In this document: one piece after another, positions 5,196 to 12,218 of the stretch
How the letters are laid out: every line of letters starts with the position of its first letter
Position numbering within the stretch: position 1 is the first letter of the stretch
DNA from: SIG455 sp045589495
GTDB lineage: Bacteria; Bacillota; Clostridia; UMGS1810
Assembly: GCA_045589495.1 (NCBI GenBank)
Contig: JAZNPF010000030.1
Coordinates: 1-13,720, forward strand
Direction: 5' to 3'
Length of the DNA: 13,720 nt
Position numbers and translations under genes: made by a program
The notes under the pieces: generated by a model
Databases searched by the model: none
What the model was told of the DNA's origin: nothing
What the model saw: only the letters and a program-made list of their open reading frames with translations

Positions 5196-7700
5196 ATGTA
5201 CGGATACGATGGTCAAACTTTTAGTACATGGGAAGAATTTTTAACGTACCTATCTACTAAATATGGCGAAATGTATGATGCTAACTATGCTAGTATTGCA
5301 TGGTGGGGCGAAGACCTGCATGGTAACTATTTATTTATTGACGGTATTCAACAGTTAGGTACAGAAGGCGATGCCATAGCAAACGCAGGTTTCAGTGAAG
5401 CGCAAAGAGTTATGCAGGCATATACACAGAATCCTGCACAATTTTCCGCAGAAACTTTTGAACAGTTAGCAAGAATAAAGCAAACAAAGGAAGCGGTTAT
5501 TGCCGGTACTACTTATACTAACGGTGCCATTCAACTTGGTACCAGTGAAGCGCAGGGCGGACAGGTACTCACCGCTACAAAGCCAATAGTTTCTGATAAC
5601 GGTAGTGTTTTTAATAACCCAAGTGTTACGCAAGTAGAACAGATTGAAAACCCTACCATTCCCGGAACATTTTCCTATCTTGCAACTTTAAAGGCACTCG
5701 GATGGTTACAACTTCCGACATGGACAGCGGCTGTGGCACCTTTACTTGGTGTTACCCTTGGCGTGGGATTATATGATTTGAACCCCGAATTTTGGGAAAA
5801 GGTAAGCCGTACTTTATTGCCGTTCTGTTATGATGATAGCGGCACTCCTAAGATGCCGATTTCTGTTGACTCTAATGGTACGGTGCATACACCGGAAGAT
5901 GCTATTGAAGCGTTACGTCAATTATTTATTGAAGAAGGTGTGTACAATTCAGATTATGAAGTTGATGAAGTGCCGGAAGGCCTTACTTTACCATCTGGCG
6001 TTACATTGCCTGTACAAATTGGAAAAGGCGGTACTCTTAAACTTATTGATAATTCTAGTTATCCATACCATATATATGATTTTGACGATGATATATATTG
6101 GGCTGTTTACAAGACGAATAGTACTCCTTCAAATTACACGGTAGTAATGGCAAGTGCTAATTCACAAAGCAAATTTTTTAGTTCCACCGGAAGAAGTGAT
6201 TATCCGGTGCCTGGTACTAGAGATAGTGTGCTGAATAATAATGCTACTTTTAATGGAAGTACGGTTTATTTTACATACACCAATCCATCTAGCACATATT
6301 CATCTTCTGAGACTAATGCTGTAAATAATTGTGCGCGAGATAGTTTTGGTCTTATTTTTGCACAACCTATGGCATGGTTACAAGTATATTCTGCTGTTGG
6401 AACTGAAGTAGAAGGCACTCAACTTCAGCCCGGTGCAAAATATCCTTCTGATTTAACTAAACATTTAAAAGATGAATTTCCTACATGGTATGACAACGGC
6501 ATTGATGTTATGAATAATCCGGTAGCCACTCTCATTGAGGATGGTGTGGAAAGATGGCTACCCCTAACATTATCAAATACTAACTTTTCTTCCGACCCTA
6601 ATATCACTTCAAGTACAGAAACACAGACAGACGCGCAGACAGGAACCAATACAGACAGCGCGCAGTTGAATCAGATTGCACAGGCATTACAGGATTTAAC
6701 GGAAACACTTACCCGTGATGGTATTCTTCCGGAAAACCCAACTATTCCAACTGACCCTTCCGGTGAAACACCTACACCCACACCGCCGGTTATTACAGGC
6801 GCGGGTTCAGATTTAATAGCAATTTATAATCCGACTAAAGCACAGATACAGGCATTCAATCAGTTCCTATGGGACTTAGACCCGACTAATCTTGTGAACT
6901 GGAAAAAGGTTATTGCAAATCCTATTGATGCTGTTATTTCACTTCATATGATTTATGCAACGCCTGTTACCGGTGAAACACGGCACATTAAATGCGGATA
7001 CATTGAAACAGATGTTTCTTCCGTTATCGTAACAAATCAGTATACTGAAATTGATTGCGGTACGGTGGACATTGCAGAATATTTCCATAACGTATGGGAT
7101 TATATCGGTACACACATTGAAATCTATCTTCCCTTTATTGGAATCGTGCCATTACATGTAAGTGATGTAATGAACAGTACAATCAAAGTGCGCTATCGTG
7201 TTGATGTATATACCGGCGCTTGTCTTGCACAGATTATCGTGTACAAGGGAAATTCCTTTGGCACTCTCTACACCTATGCAGGAAACTGCGCTGTACCGTT
7301 ACCGCTTACCAGTGGATCGTTTACAGGTGTGTTCTCTTCTCTCTTAGCTACCGCAGGAACTGCGGTATTCGGTGGAGGTCCTGCAATGGCACTTGGTGAA
7401 CTTGCCGGTCACGCATTGGGTGGACATATACAACAGAACATTCAGCGTTCCGGTTCTATCGGTTCAAACGTTGGTGCGCTCGGCATCCGTACACCATATG
7501 TGATTATCACTCGGAAAATTCCGCTTGATGCTCACCTGTATCAGACGCAGTATGGTTTCCCTGCCAATAAGACAGTCACTCTTGGTTCGCTTTCCGGTTA
7601 CACAAGAGTTAAAGATATTCACCTTGCCGGTATTCCCTGCACGGATGATGAACTTGAACAGATTGAAAGTCTTCTGAAGGACGGTGTAATCATCAACTGA
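5196..7700 (+). CDS. large tail knob / tail tip protein (gp9-like C-terminal portion with extra domains)
   Basis: 834 aa, start set by AAAGGAG (5184-5190). Residues 1-130 are unrecognised. Residues about 160-220 (GTFSYLATLKALGWL..., AAVAPLLGVTLGVGLYDL) are hydrophobic and could insert in a membrane. Residues about 260-460 are AT-rich in DNA and Ser/Thr/Asn-rich. Residues about 468-545 form a Thr/Gln then Pro/Thr linker. Residues about 545-834 resemble gp9-type tail proteins: DCGTVDIAEYFHNVWDY, IYLPFIGIVPLHVSDVM, YRVDVYTGACLAQIIVYKG, a Gly/Ala-rich stretch at about 708-765 that could match the pore-forming loop of phi29 gp9, and the ending DDELEQIESLLKDGVI. It should form the distal tail and breach the cell envelope. 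phi29 gp9 is much shorter, so extra domains were gained. Confidence 0.82.
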   Translation: MYGYDGQTFSTWEEFLTYLSTKYGEMYDANYASIAWWGEDLHGNYLFIDGIQQLGTEGDAIANAGFSEAQRVMQAYTQNPAQFSAETFEQLARIKQTKEAVIAGTTYTNGAIQLGTSEAQGGQVLTATKPIVSDNGSVFNNPSVTQVEQIENPTIPGTFSYLATLKALGWLQLPTWTAAVAPLLGVTLGVGLYDLNPEFWEKVSRTLLPFCYDDSGTPKMPISVDSNGTVHTPEDAIEALRQLFIEEGVYNSDYEVDEVPEGLTLPSGVTLPVQIGKGGTLKLIDNSSYPYHIYDFDDDIYWAVYKTNSTPSNYTVVMASANSQSKFFSSTGRSDYPVPGTRDSVLNNNATFNGSTVYFTYTNPSSTYSSSETNAVNNCARDSFGLIFAQPMAWLQVYSAVGTEVEGTQLQPGAKYPSDLTKHLKDEFPTWYDNGIDVMNNPVATLIEDGVERWLPLTLSNTNFSSDPNITSSTETQTDAQTGTNTDSAQLNQIAQALQDLTETLTRDGILPENPTIPTDPSGETPTPTPPVITGAGSDLIAIYNPTKAQIQAFNQFLWDLDPTNLVNWKKVIANPIDAVISLHMIYATPVTGETRHIKCGYIETDVSSVIVTNQYTEIDCGTVDIAEYFHNVWDYIGTHIEIYLPFIGIVPLHVSDVMNSTIKVRYRVDVYTGACLAQIIVYKGNSFGTLYTYAGNCAVPLPLTSGSFTGVFSSLLATAGTAVFGGGPAMALGELAGHALGGHIQQNIQRSGSIGSNVGALGIRTPYVIITRKIPLDAHLYQTQYGFPANKTVTLGSLSGYTRVKDIHLAGIPCTDDELEQIESLLKDGVIIN

Positions 7701-7727
7701 TATTTCAGGGTTCCTTTCGCCCTATGC

Positions 7728-7760
7728 AAAAAGAGCAGGTTGCCATGCCTGCTCTTTTAT
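7728..7760. terminator. two-way intrinsic terminator between the converging operons
   Basis: AAAAGAGCAGG (7729-7739) pairs with CCTGCTCTTTT (7748-7758) around TTGCCATG. Because the stem begins with A and ends with T, each strand has a T run after the hairpin, so it can stop both the rightward tail transcript and the leftward ATPase transcript. Palindrome copy 4 lies 3 nt away. Confidence 0.92.
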
Positions 7761-7762
7761 TG

Positions 7763-7783
7763 TGGTCTACTTAAGTAGACCTA
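7763..7783. repeat. dispersed palindrome, copy 4 (TTAA type)
   Basis: Core GTCTACTTAAGTAGAC at 7765-7780, a perfect palindrome. The 21 bp at 7763-7783 are identical to 8876-8896, on the other side of the ATPase gene. The ATPase stop TAG (minus strand, 7783-7781) overlaps its edge. Confidence 0.93.
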
Positions 7784-8857
7784 TGCTATTTTCATTATTG
7801 CGTTCACGTTGTTAAAGTCTGCGCCGGTAAGATTGTCGCTGAAACATACCTTTCCCATACGGAAGCAGTTTATAATAATTGCTTCTGCTTTTCTTTTAGT
7901 ATCAAGTTTCGCAGTGGTAAATATATCGTCCGTAAACTCATTGGATATTTTTCTCAATATCTCTCTGCGCTTGGTGTGTGGATATATGTACACAATAGTA
8001 CCGCCTTCCTTTGGCTCAATTAGTAACTGCATTACAAACTTGAACTTCTGATACGCCACAAGTATTTCGTAAACCATTTCATAGTCTTCATACTTCCTTG
8101 GCAGATGCGGCACTTCCTTGGTATCCCATTCACCGCTGACAATCTGTTTTTCAGACTGACCGAAGAACATTTTATTTTTATGGTTCGTAGTAGCACAACG
8201 TTCCACGGCAATATCAACTGTACCACCATCGTCTGTATGATAATGGTATACTTCAATAGTTCCTATCTTCTGTAAGAGCGTGCCATCAAGGCACCATTCA
8301 GTAAAGTAAGGACACACGCGGCTTAGAGTATTTCCTACCATAATTACATGACCGCCGTTGTTTCTGAATATGGTGGACACGAACTGTTGAAGTCTGTTAG
8401 GTTCATCAACAAGATACATTTTATCTGTTATGAACTCTTCATAAAGTATGAACTCGTAGAAGTTCTCTCCGGTCTTAGGATTTGTAAATGCCCATGACTT
8501 ATAACGTTCCGCTTCATTCAAAGCGGCATACATTCCTATCTCTGGACCGCGTACTTCCCTACCGTCATCATGTTGTGCAAAGTAAAGGTTATTATGCCAT
8601 GCTTTCACATGGTCATACTCACCGTGCGTAATAGTTTCAATCGGCATGTCGGCGAAATACTTTTCGACCGATGCTGCTTTAATATCGTCCTTCCATCTTC
8701 TGAGATAGACGAACTTCTTGCCATCATTATACGCTGATTCCAACGCTGTCTTTTTTGCTTGGTAAGATTTTCCGTTTGCTCGCTGTCCAAGCAATATCAT
8801 ATACTGCGCGTTTGTAGACATGATATTTGATATATCATAGTATTGTTTCTTTGCCAT
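7781..8857 (-). CDS. DNA packaging ATPase (phi29 gp16-like)
   Basis: 358 aa, close to phi29 gp16 (332 aa). Walker A is GQRANGKS at residues 24-31; Walker B is FILYEE at about 136-141 with a catalytic acid at 140 or 141. GNTLSR near residue 175 is a likely sensor segment. An Arg-rich piece, YLRRWKDDIK (51-60), and the basic C-terminal domain fit the gp16 nuclease-like/RNA-binding part. It would form the ring motor at the portal that pumps DNA into the capsid. phi29 uses a packaging RNA with this motor; I could not identify one here. The ribosome binding site is AAAGGAGG, 3 nt from ATG, within a small inverted repeat. In phi29 this gene is in the late operon; here it follows the polymerase. Confidence 0.93.
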   Translation of the reverse strand: MAKKQYYDISNIMSTNAQYMILLGQRANGKSYQAKKTALESAYNDGKKFVYLRRWKDDIKAASVEKYFADMPIETITHGEYDHVKAWHNNLYFAQHDDGREVRGPEIGMYAALNEAERYKSWAFTNPKTGENFYEFILYEEFITDKMYLVDEPNRLQQFVSTIFRNNGGHVIMVGNTLSRVCPYFTEWCLDGTLLQKIGTIEVYHYHTDDGGTVDIAVERCATTNHKNKMFFGQSEKQIVSGEWDTKEVPHLPRKYEDYEMVYEILVAYQKFKFVMQLLIEPKEGGTIVYIYPHTKRREILRKISNEFTDDIFTTAKLDTKRKAEAIIINCFRMGKVCFSDNLTGADFNNVNAIMKIA

Positions 8858-8871
8858 AATCCTCCTTTAAA

Positions 8872-8909
8872 AGGATGGTCTACTTAAGTAGACCTAGTAG
8901 AACCATCCT
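8872..8909 (-). terminator. larger inverted repeat enclosing palindrome copy 5; possible terminator or switch
   Basis: AGGATGG plus TCTACT (8872-8884) can pair with AGTAGA plus CCATCCT (8896-8909), leaving one bulged base (A8902) and an 11-nt loop. In the leftward transcript the hairpin is followed by TTTT. It uses the last codons of the polymerase gene and one arm of the palindrome, so it cannot form together with the simple palindrome hairpin. Function is an inference. Confidence 0.5.
8876..8896. repeat. dispersed palindrome, copy 5 (TTAA type)
   Basis: Core GTCTACTTAAGTAGAC at 8878-8893, identical to copy 4 including flanks (21 bp). The polymerase stop TAG (minus, 8896-8894) is fused to it. 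The ATPase ribosome binding site lies just beyond, in TCCTTTTAAAGGA, itself an inverted repeat. Confidence 0.93.
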
Positions 8910-10996
8910 CGTTTTGATGTCAAAAACATGCTGTTACCATCGCTGAGATAATTTGTAAAGTAATTGATCAAATTCTTATACTCGTCTGTCATAGTAAGAA
9001 CGTAACCGATGCGCCGTAAGTTTATGCCATATTGAATTGATGATACGTAGCCGTCCGGGTATGTTATAACAGGTTGCTTGTTTATATACGTAGCAAGTCT
9101 TTTCTTTACACAGTCCGCGTCCTTATCAAAATTGAAATTCTCTACAAAGTTATCAATATCATCGTCTAGTAACTCTACGGCTTCTTTGTTTATTCCACTT
9201 ACTGTAAGGTGGAGTTTGCCGTCCTTCTCTCTCCGTTCCACATATCGTTTTGCACCTAGGGTTATAAACTCAGTGCAGTTATCTTCTGCGGTAAAGATTC
9301 CAAGCGGACGCTCAATGCCGTGTTTATCTTTAGGTCTTGTATCCTCGAAATTCAGTTTGTTCACTTCACAGGATACTCTTAATTTTTCTGTAACTTCATT
9401 ATCATACCATGAAAAGTCATGCTCTCCAATTACAAATATGCTGTCTGTATCACAGTACACCATTTCATCATCAACGCTTTCGATGCAACGCCATAAGTTT
9501 CTTCTTGCGTATGCCGTAATCCAACAACCCCATGAATAGGAAAGGAAGTAAGTACACTTGTTTCCTTTTTCTTTTCTTAGTTCATCGAACTTTGCATTGA
9601 CTTGTGCGGAAGTAAGCATTTCCATAGACCATTCATTGCCATCAAATTCTACATCCGATTGAAGTATGGCAGTAACACACATACCGAATAATGAATTGAT
9701 ATATTGTTTTGATTGCATGTACAGGTCTTCTTGTTCTTCAATTCCCTTCAACATGGTCTTGTTTCGATACAGTTCAAGTATGTATTCAAGAAACGGCTTC
9801 GGCAGGTATGCTTTCTTTGACCGGTAGCATTCCAAAACTTCTACCGAATCCCATTCATAGGTTTCTCGGATTGTAAGCCAATCCTGTTCAGTGACATATA
9901 ACTCCAATACATCAGCACTTATCACTCTGCCATTATCAAATGTTTGATTTTCACCATAGCACTTCACTGCCTGTATGTATGTGTTGTATGTCTTACACCG
10001 AGGTCTACTCAAGTGGACTCTGAAAATGTAAGCATAGTTTTCAAAGTCTAAATCATCGGTGATTTCTGTAATAAAGTACGGATACCAAGGTGTCATAGGA
10101 TACTTTTCAGCAATCATCACGGTTGGATAACTTGAAGCAAAATCATAATGTTGTATCAGACCATCCTGCGTTATGCCCGCATATTTTCTATTAGCATGGG
10201 TATAACCGCCTGCAAATATGTCTTGTAATATCTTATACTCCTTTGCGTTATGTGGAATCAATTTCTTTATATTCCTTCTATATCGCCAATCTGCTGTTAA
10301 ACGTTCCTTAACTTCACGCCGAACAGTTCCTGTCTGCGTTAAAGGAATATCAAATTGATTTCCGTATCTCTGTACATATTTCTTTATTCCTGCGTATACA
10401 ACAAGACAGTCACGTTCGCAATAGTCCATTTCTTTCTTTTTCATTTTTGTTTTTGGTGTCCGTATCTTCTCATAGTCCAAATCACCTTTAAGTTTATAAA
10501 CCCCAAGGTTCTTACCCCATGATTCAAGTGAAAGTCTTGTGAGAAAATAAGAACATCTGAACTCAATATTGGGAAAGTCTTCCGGAACACTTTTCATCAC
10601 TTTATGCGGTGAACGTGCAAACACTGACTTCCAATTAAAAAGATTACATAGAAACTGAAACTCATATGCCAGGTTGTGCACCCATATAATGTATTCAGTA
10701 TCCTTCCGCAGGTCTCTGAATACATTATACAGGTCTTTAAATTCCCTGCCGTAATAAACAGTATCATTATAAGATACCTGCCATATGTAAGGTAATGATA
10801 ATGGTGTTAAAGAGTTCCAATATTCAGAATCTTTTCCTTTTGTATACCCGATAACTTTTCCATTTTCTATCCATGCGCTAGTAACTTCAATATCCAGCAC
10901 AAGAATATCCTTGCAATAGTATTTTGTTTGATGATGCTTTTTCTTTTTAAATACGGCAGGACGAATGAATTTGAATTGATGATCGTATCTAATCAT
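8894..10996 (-). CDS. protein-primed family B DNA polymerase
   Basis: 700 aa (phi29: 575). Exonuclease motifs: ExoI LDIEVTS with Asp35 and Glu37; ExoII HNLAYEF with Asn108 and Glu112, where phi29 has Asp; ExoIII YCERD with Tyr192 and Asp196. KLKGDLDYEK at 168-177 matches the conserved LKGDIDYHK of phi29. Polymerase motifs: A YDFASSYP with Asp285; B NSLFG at about 434; C YCDTDS with Asp516 and Asp518; KRY at 583-585. It should copy the linear genome from a terminal protein, with proofreading and strand displacement. The extra length is mostly after motif C and at the N-terminus. Palindrome copy 6 encodes residues 327-332, near the TPR1 region. The start codon lies directly after palindrome copy 7 with no ribosome binding site at normal spacing. 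Confidence 0.96.
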   Translation of the reverse strand: MIRYDHQFKFIRPAVFKKKKHHQTKYYCKDILVLDIEVTSAWIENGKVIGYTKGKDSEYWNSLTPLSLPYIWQVSYNDTVYYGREFKDLYNVFRDLRKDTEYIIWVHNLAYEFQFLCNLFNWKSVFARSPHKVMKSVPEDFPNIEFRCSYFLTRLSLESWGKNLGVYKLKGDLDYEKIRTPKTKMKKKEMDYCERDCLVVYAGIKKYVQRYGNQFDIPLTQTGTVRREVKERLTADWRYRRNIKKLIPHNAKEYKILQDIFAGGYTHANRKYAGITQDGLIQHYDFASSYPTVMIAEKYPMTPWYPYFITEITDDLDFENYAYIFRVHLSRPRCKTYNTYIQAVKCYGENQTFDNGRVISADVLELYVTEQDWLTIRETYEWDSVEVLECYRSKKAYLPKPFLEYILELYRNKTMLKGIEEQEDLYMQSKQYINSLFGMCVTAILQSDVEFDGNEWSMEMLTSAQVNAKFDELRKEKGNKCTYFLSYSWGCWITAYARRNLWRCIESVDDEMVYCDTDSIFVIGEHDFSWYDNEVTEKLRVSCEVNKLNFEDTRPKDKHGIERPLGIFTAEDNCTEFITLGAKRYVERREKDGKLHLTVSGINKEAVELLDDDIDNFVENFNFDKDADCVKKRLATYINKQPVITYPDGYVSSIQYGINLRRIGYVLTMTDEYKNLINYFTNYLSDGNSMFLTSKRGWFY
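10003..10018. repeat. dispersed palindrome, copy 6, inside the DNA polymerase gene
   Basis: GTCTACTCAAGTGGAC, one mismatch from the family core. In the minus-strand reading frame it encodes part of V-H-L-S-R-P. Its arm GTGGAC is shared with copy 9. As RNA from the plus strand the change leaves a G-U pair; as the polymerase mRNA it gives an A-C mismatch. Confidence 0.82.
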
Positions 10997-11031
10997 GGTC
11001 TACTTGAGTAGACCTTCCTCAAATTATTCAT
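10993..11031 (-). CDS. possible 12-codon leader ORF coupled to the polymerase start
   Basis: Minus-strand ATG 11031-11029 lies 7 nt after AGGAG and encodes MNNLRKVYSSRP before TGA at 10995-10993. An ATG two codons upstream is possible but too close to the site. The ORF reads through palindrome copy 7, and its TGA overlaps the polymerase ATG as ATGA, a classic arrangement for translational coupling. That would explain why the polymerase has no normally spaced ribosome binding site. It is very short, so chance is possible. Confidence 0.45.
   Translation of the reverse strand: MNNLRKVYSSRP
10997..11014. repeat. dispersed palindrome, copy 7
   Basis: Core GTCTACTTGAGTAGAC at 10998-11013, extended to GG...CC. 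It directly abuts the polymerase start codon on the minus strand. A GAGGAAGG ribosome-binding-like stretch (11020-11013) lies on its far side, so folding of the hairpin would bring that stretch closer to the ATG. Confidence 0.93.
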
Positions 11032-11041
11032 CTTCATTCTC

Positions 11042-11635
11042 CTACTCGTCAGCGTTGAGATTACGTAAGAACGCATCGACTTCCTTAATCATTTCATAGG
11101 CGTTCATAGCTCTCTCTCTCATATCCATTTCAAGAACTCTTTTCCACGCCATGGTAATCTCCTGCACAGTGTAGCCATTTTCAAGATTATCAATAATGTT
11201 ACCGGCTACATAATCACTCTCAATATTCCAACCCGCTAAATTAAGACCACCGAACACTTCACGCATTTTATTGAATGTGTCTTCGCTAATGTCCTCACCG
11301 AAACGCTCTTTAAAAGTATTGTATGCTCGGTGTATTCCTTCTTTCTTCCTTTCTTCTACACGAATCTCTTCATCAGCCTTGAAAAAATTCCTCAGTTTCC
11401 GTGCTTGTGACAATAACTGACTTTTAGTCTTTCCTCGGAACATTAACGAAATAGGATTTTTAACACCGGTACGCTTCTGCCCGGTAGCTTTCTGCATCTT
11501 TCTTATTTCTTCCGTATATTTAGGATTAGTCAATTCCCCACCAAAGACTTTTTTAACAATCTCGTTTGCCTTTTCGGTCTGCTCACGAATCCATTGTTGA
11601 ATGTCCTTTACTTTCCACTTTTTGCTTGGATTCAT
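11042..11635 (-). CDS. candidate terminal protein (phi29 gp3-like position)
   Basis: 197 aa; ATG 11635 follows AAAAGGAG. The gene lies directly upstream of the polymerase, where phi29 and Cp-1-type phages carry the terminal protein that primes replication and stays bound to the 5' ends. The protein is basic at the N-terminus (MNPSKKWKVKDIQQWIREQ), consistent with DNA binding, and helical after residue 70. The block QARKLRNFFKADEEIR... YNTFKERFGEDISEDTFNKM looks like the central part of terminal proteins from Firmicute phages. The priming hydroxyl residue cannot be picked by eye; Ser, Thr and Tyr residues in the C-terminal half are candidates. phi29 TP is longer (266 aa). The call rests on position and general resemblance. 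Confidence 0.6.
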   Translation of the reverse strand: MNPSKKWKVKDIQQWIREQTEKANEIVKKVFGGELTNPKYTEEIRKMQKATGQKRTGVKNPISLMFRGKTKSQLLSQARKLRNFFKADEEIRVEERKKEGIHRAYNTFKERFGEDISEDTFNKMREVFGGLNLAGWNIESDYVAGNIIDNLENGYTVQEITMAWKRVLEMDMRERAMNAYEMIKEVDAFLRNLNADE

Positions 11636-11837
11636 ATTCTATTCTCCTTTTCTTCTCAACTGCATTGTCCCAAAGATAATCTATATCCAAGTCCAAACAC
11701 TGCACCCATTGCGTATTATATAAGAAGTTATGCAGTAATTCTTCCGGATAATTTGAATACAGATAATCCTGCACCGCCTGCCCAATTATCGCGCAAGCAA
11801 GTGCTTTATAGCATCTAATCGGAACTGTCTTCGCCAT
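11583..11837 (-). CDS. small early protein of unknown function (84 aa)
   Basis: I do not know its function. The start could be ATG 11837 (MAKTVPIRCYKALACAII, 84 aa) or ATG 11861 (92 aa), which lies inside a strong hairpin. Neither has a ribosome binding site at normal distance: GGAGG in the hairpin is 1 nt from the second and 25 nt from the first. The protein has an Ala/Ile-rich helix (CYKALACAIIGQAVQDYLYS), then FLYNTQWVQCLDLDIDYLW, a pattern (AII-QAV-DY ... FL-S-W ... D-D-L) seen in many small Firmicute phage proteins, and a basic C-terminus. It overlaps the candidate terminal protein gene by 53 nt, so their translation is linked. Confidence 0.72.
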   Translation of the reverse strand: MAKTVPIRCYKALACAIIGQAVQDYLYSNYPEELLHNFLYNTQWVQCLDLDIDYLWDNAVEKKRRIEYESKQKVESKGHSTMDS

Positions 11838-11840
11838 AAT

Positions 11841-11867
11841 AAAAGGAGGAATGGCTACCATTCCTCC
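11841..11867 (-). terminator. intrinsic terminator or start-blocking hairpin
   Basis: On the minus strand GGAGGAATGG, loop TAG, CCATTCCTCC, then TTTTATT: a perfect 10-bp stem with a T tract. It lies between the 110-aa gene (with palindrome copy 8) and the 84-aa gene, whose ATG 11837 begins 4 nt after the T tract. The stem also buries a GGAGG and an ATG (11861-11859). It could stop early transcripts or hide the start of the downstream gene. Confidence 0.8.
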
Positions 11868-11868
11868 C

Positions 11869-11886
11869 GGTCTACTTGAGTAGACT
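11869..11886. repeat. dispersed palindrome, copy 8
   Basis: Core GTCTACTTGAGTAGAC at 11870-11885. The stop TAA of the 110-aa gene (minus, 11888-11886) is directly fused to it, and the terminator hairpin begins 2 nt beyond its other side. Confidence 0.93.
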
Positions 11887-12218
11887 TAACCTTTCAGTTC
11901 ATACGCAATGGTTGCGCCACGCTTTGTTTTCACCATATCGTGAACGGAAATCGTCAGCTTTCCATCGAGTAAAGCGTTAAGCATTGCCGGTGTCTGCTCG
12001 ATGGTCTTGAACTGCTCATAGGCTCTTTTTGGCATGTTCACAAGACAGGTGTCCGTGACAATGACCGTCTGCATCTCCCCGGTGAACTTGTTCACTGTGA
12101 AGAAGAACCCACGGCACGGAATGTCCGTGTTGATGAAATCCCGCAGTTTCTTAAACTCCATTCCCTCGGTGTCCACATCTTCCATGACAGTGCGCTTCTT
12201 GTTCAGACTTTCAAACAT
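11886..12218 (-). CDS. early protein of unknown function (110 aa)
   Basis: Unrecognised with certainty. ATG 12218 follows GGAGG at 8 nt, inside the end of the upstream 46-aa gene (8-nt overlap). The N-terminal third is charged (FESLNKKRTVMEDVDTEGM), the middle is beta-rich (CRGFFFTVNKFTGEMQTVIV, CLVNMPKRAYEQF), and the end is GATIAYEL. A central strand-rich part plus the MPKRAYEQFKTI helix is found in small early proteins of phi29-like Firmicute phages. A single-stranded DNA-binding role (phi29 gp5) would fit the operon, but no OB-fold signature is certain. It is more GC-rich than its downstream neighbours. Confidence 0.75.
   Translation of the reverse strand: MFESLNKKRTVMEDVDTEGMEFKKLRDFINTDIPCRGFFFTVNKFTGEMQTVIVTDTCLVNMPKRAYEQFKTIEQTPAMLNALLDGKLTISVHDMVKTKRGATIAYELKG

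Noticed and set aside
7763..8896. Insertion sequence or transposon with the 21-bp repeats as ends
   Set aside because: The enclosed gene is a phage packaging ATPase with no transposase features, no target duplication is visible, and the same palindrome occurs at many other boundaries.
9078..9539. 153-codon open frame on the plus strand inside the polymerase gene
   Set aside because: Ser/Leu-rich product typical of antisense reading of a real gene; the polymerase catalytic motif C lies on the other strand here.
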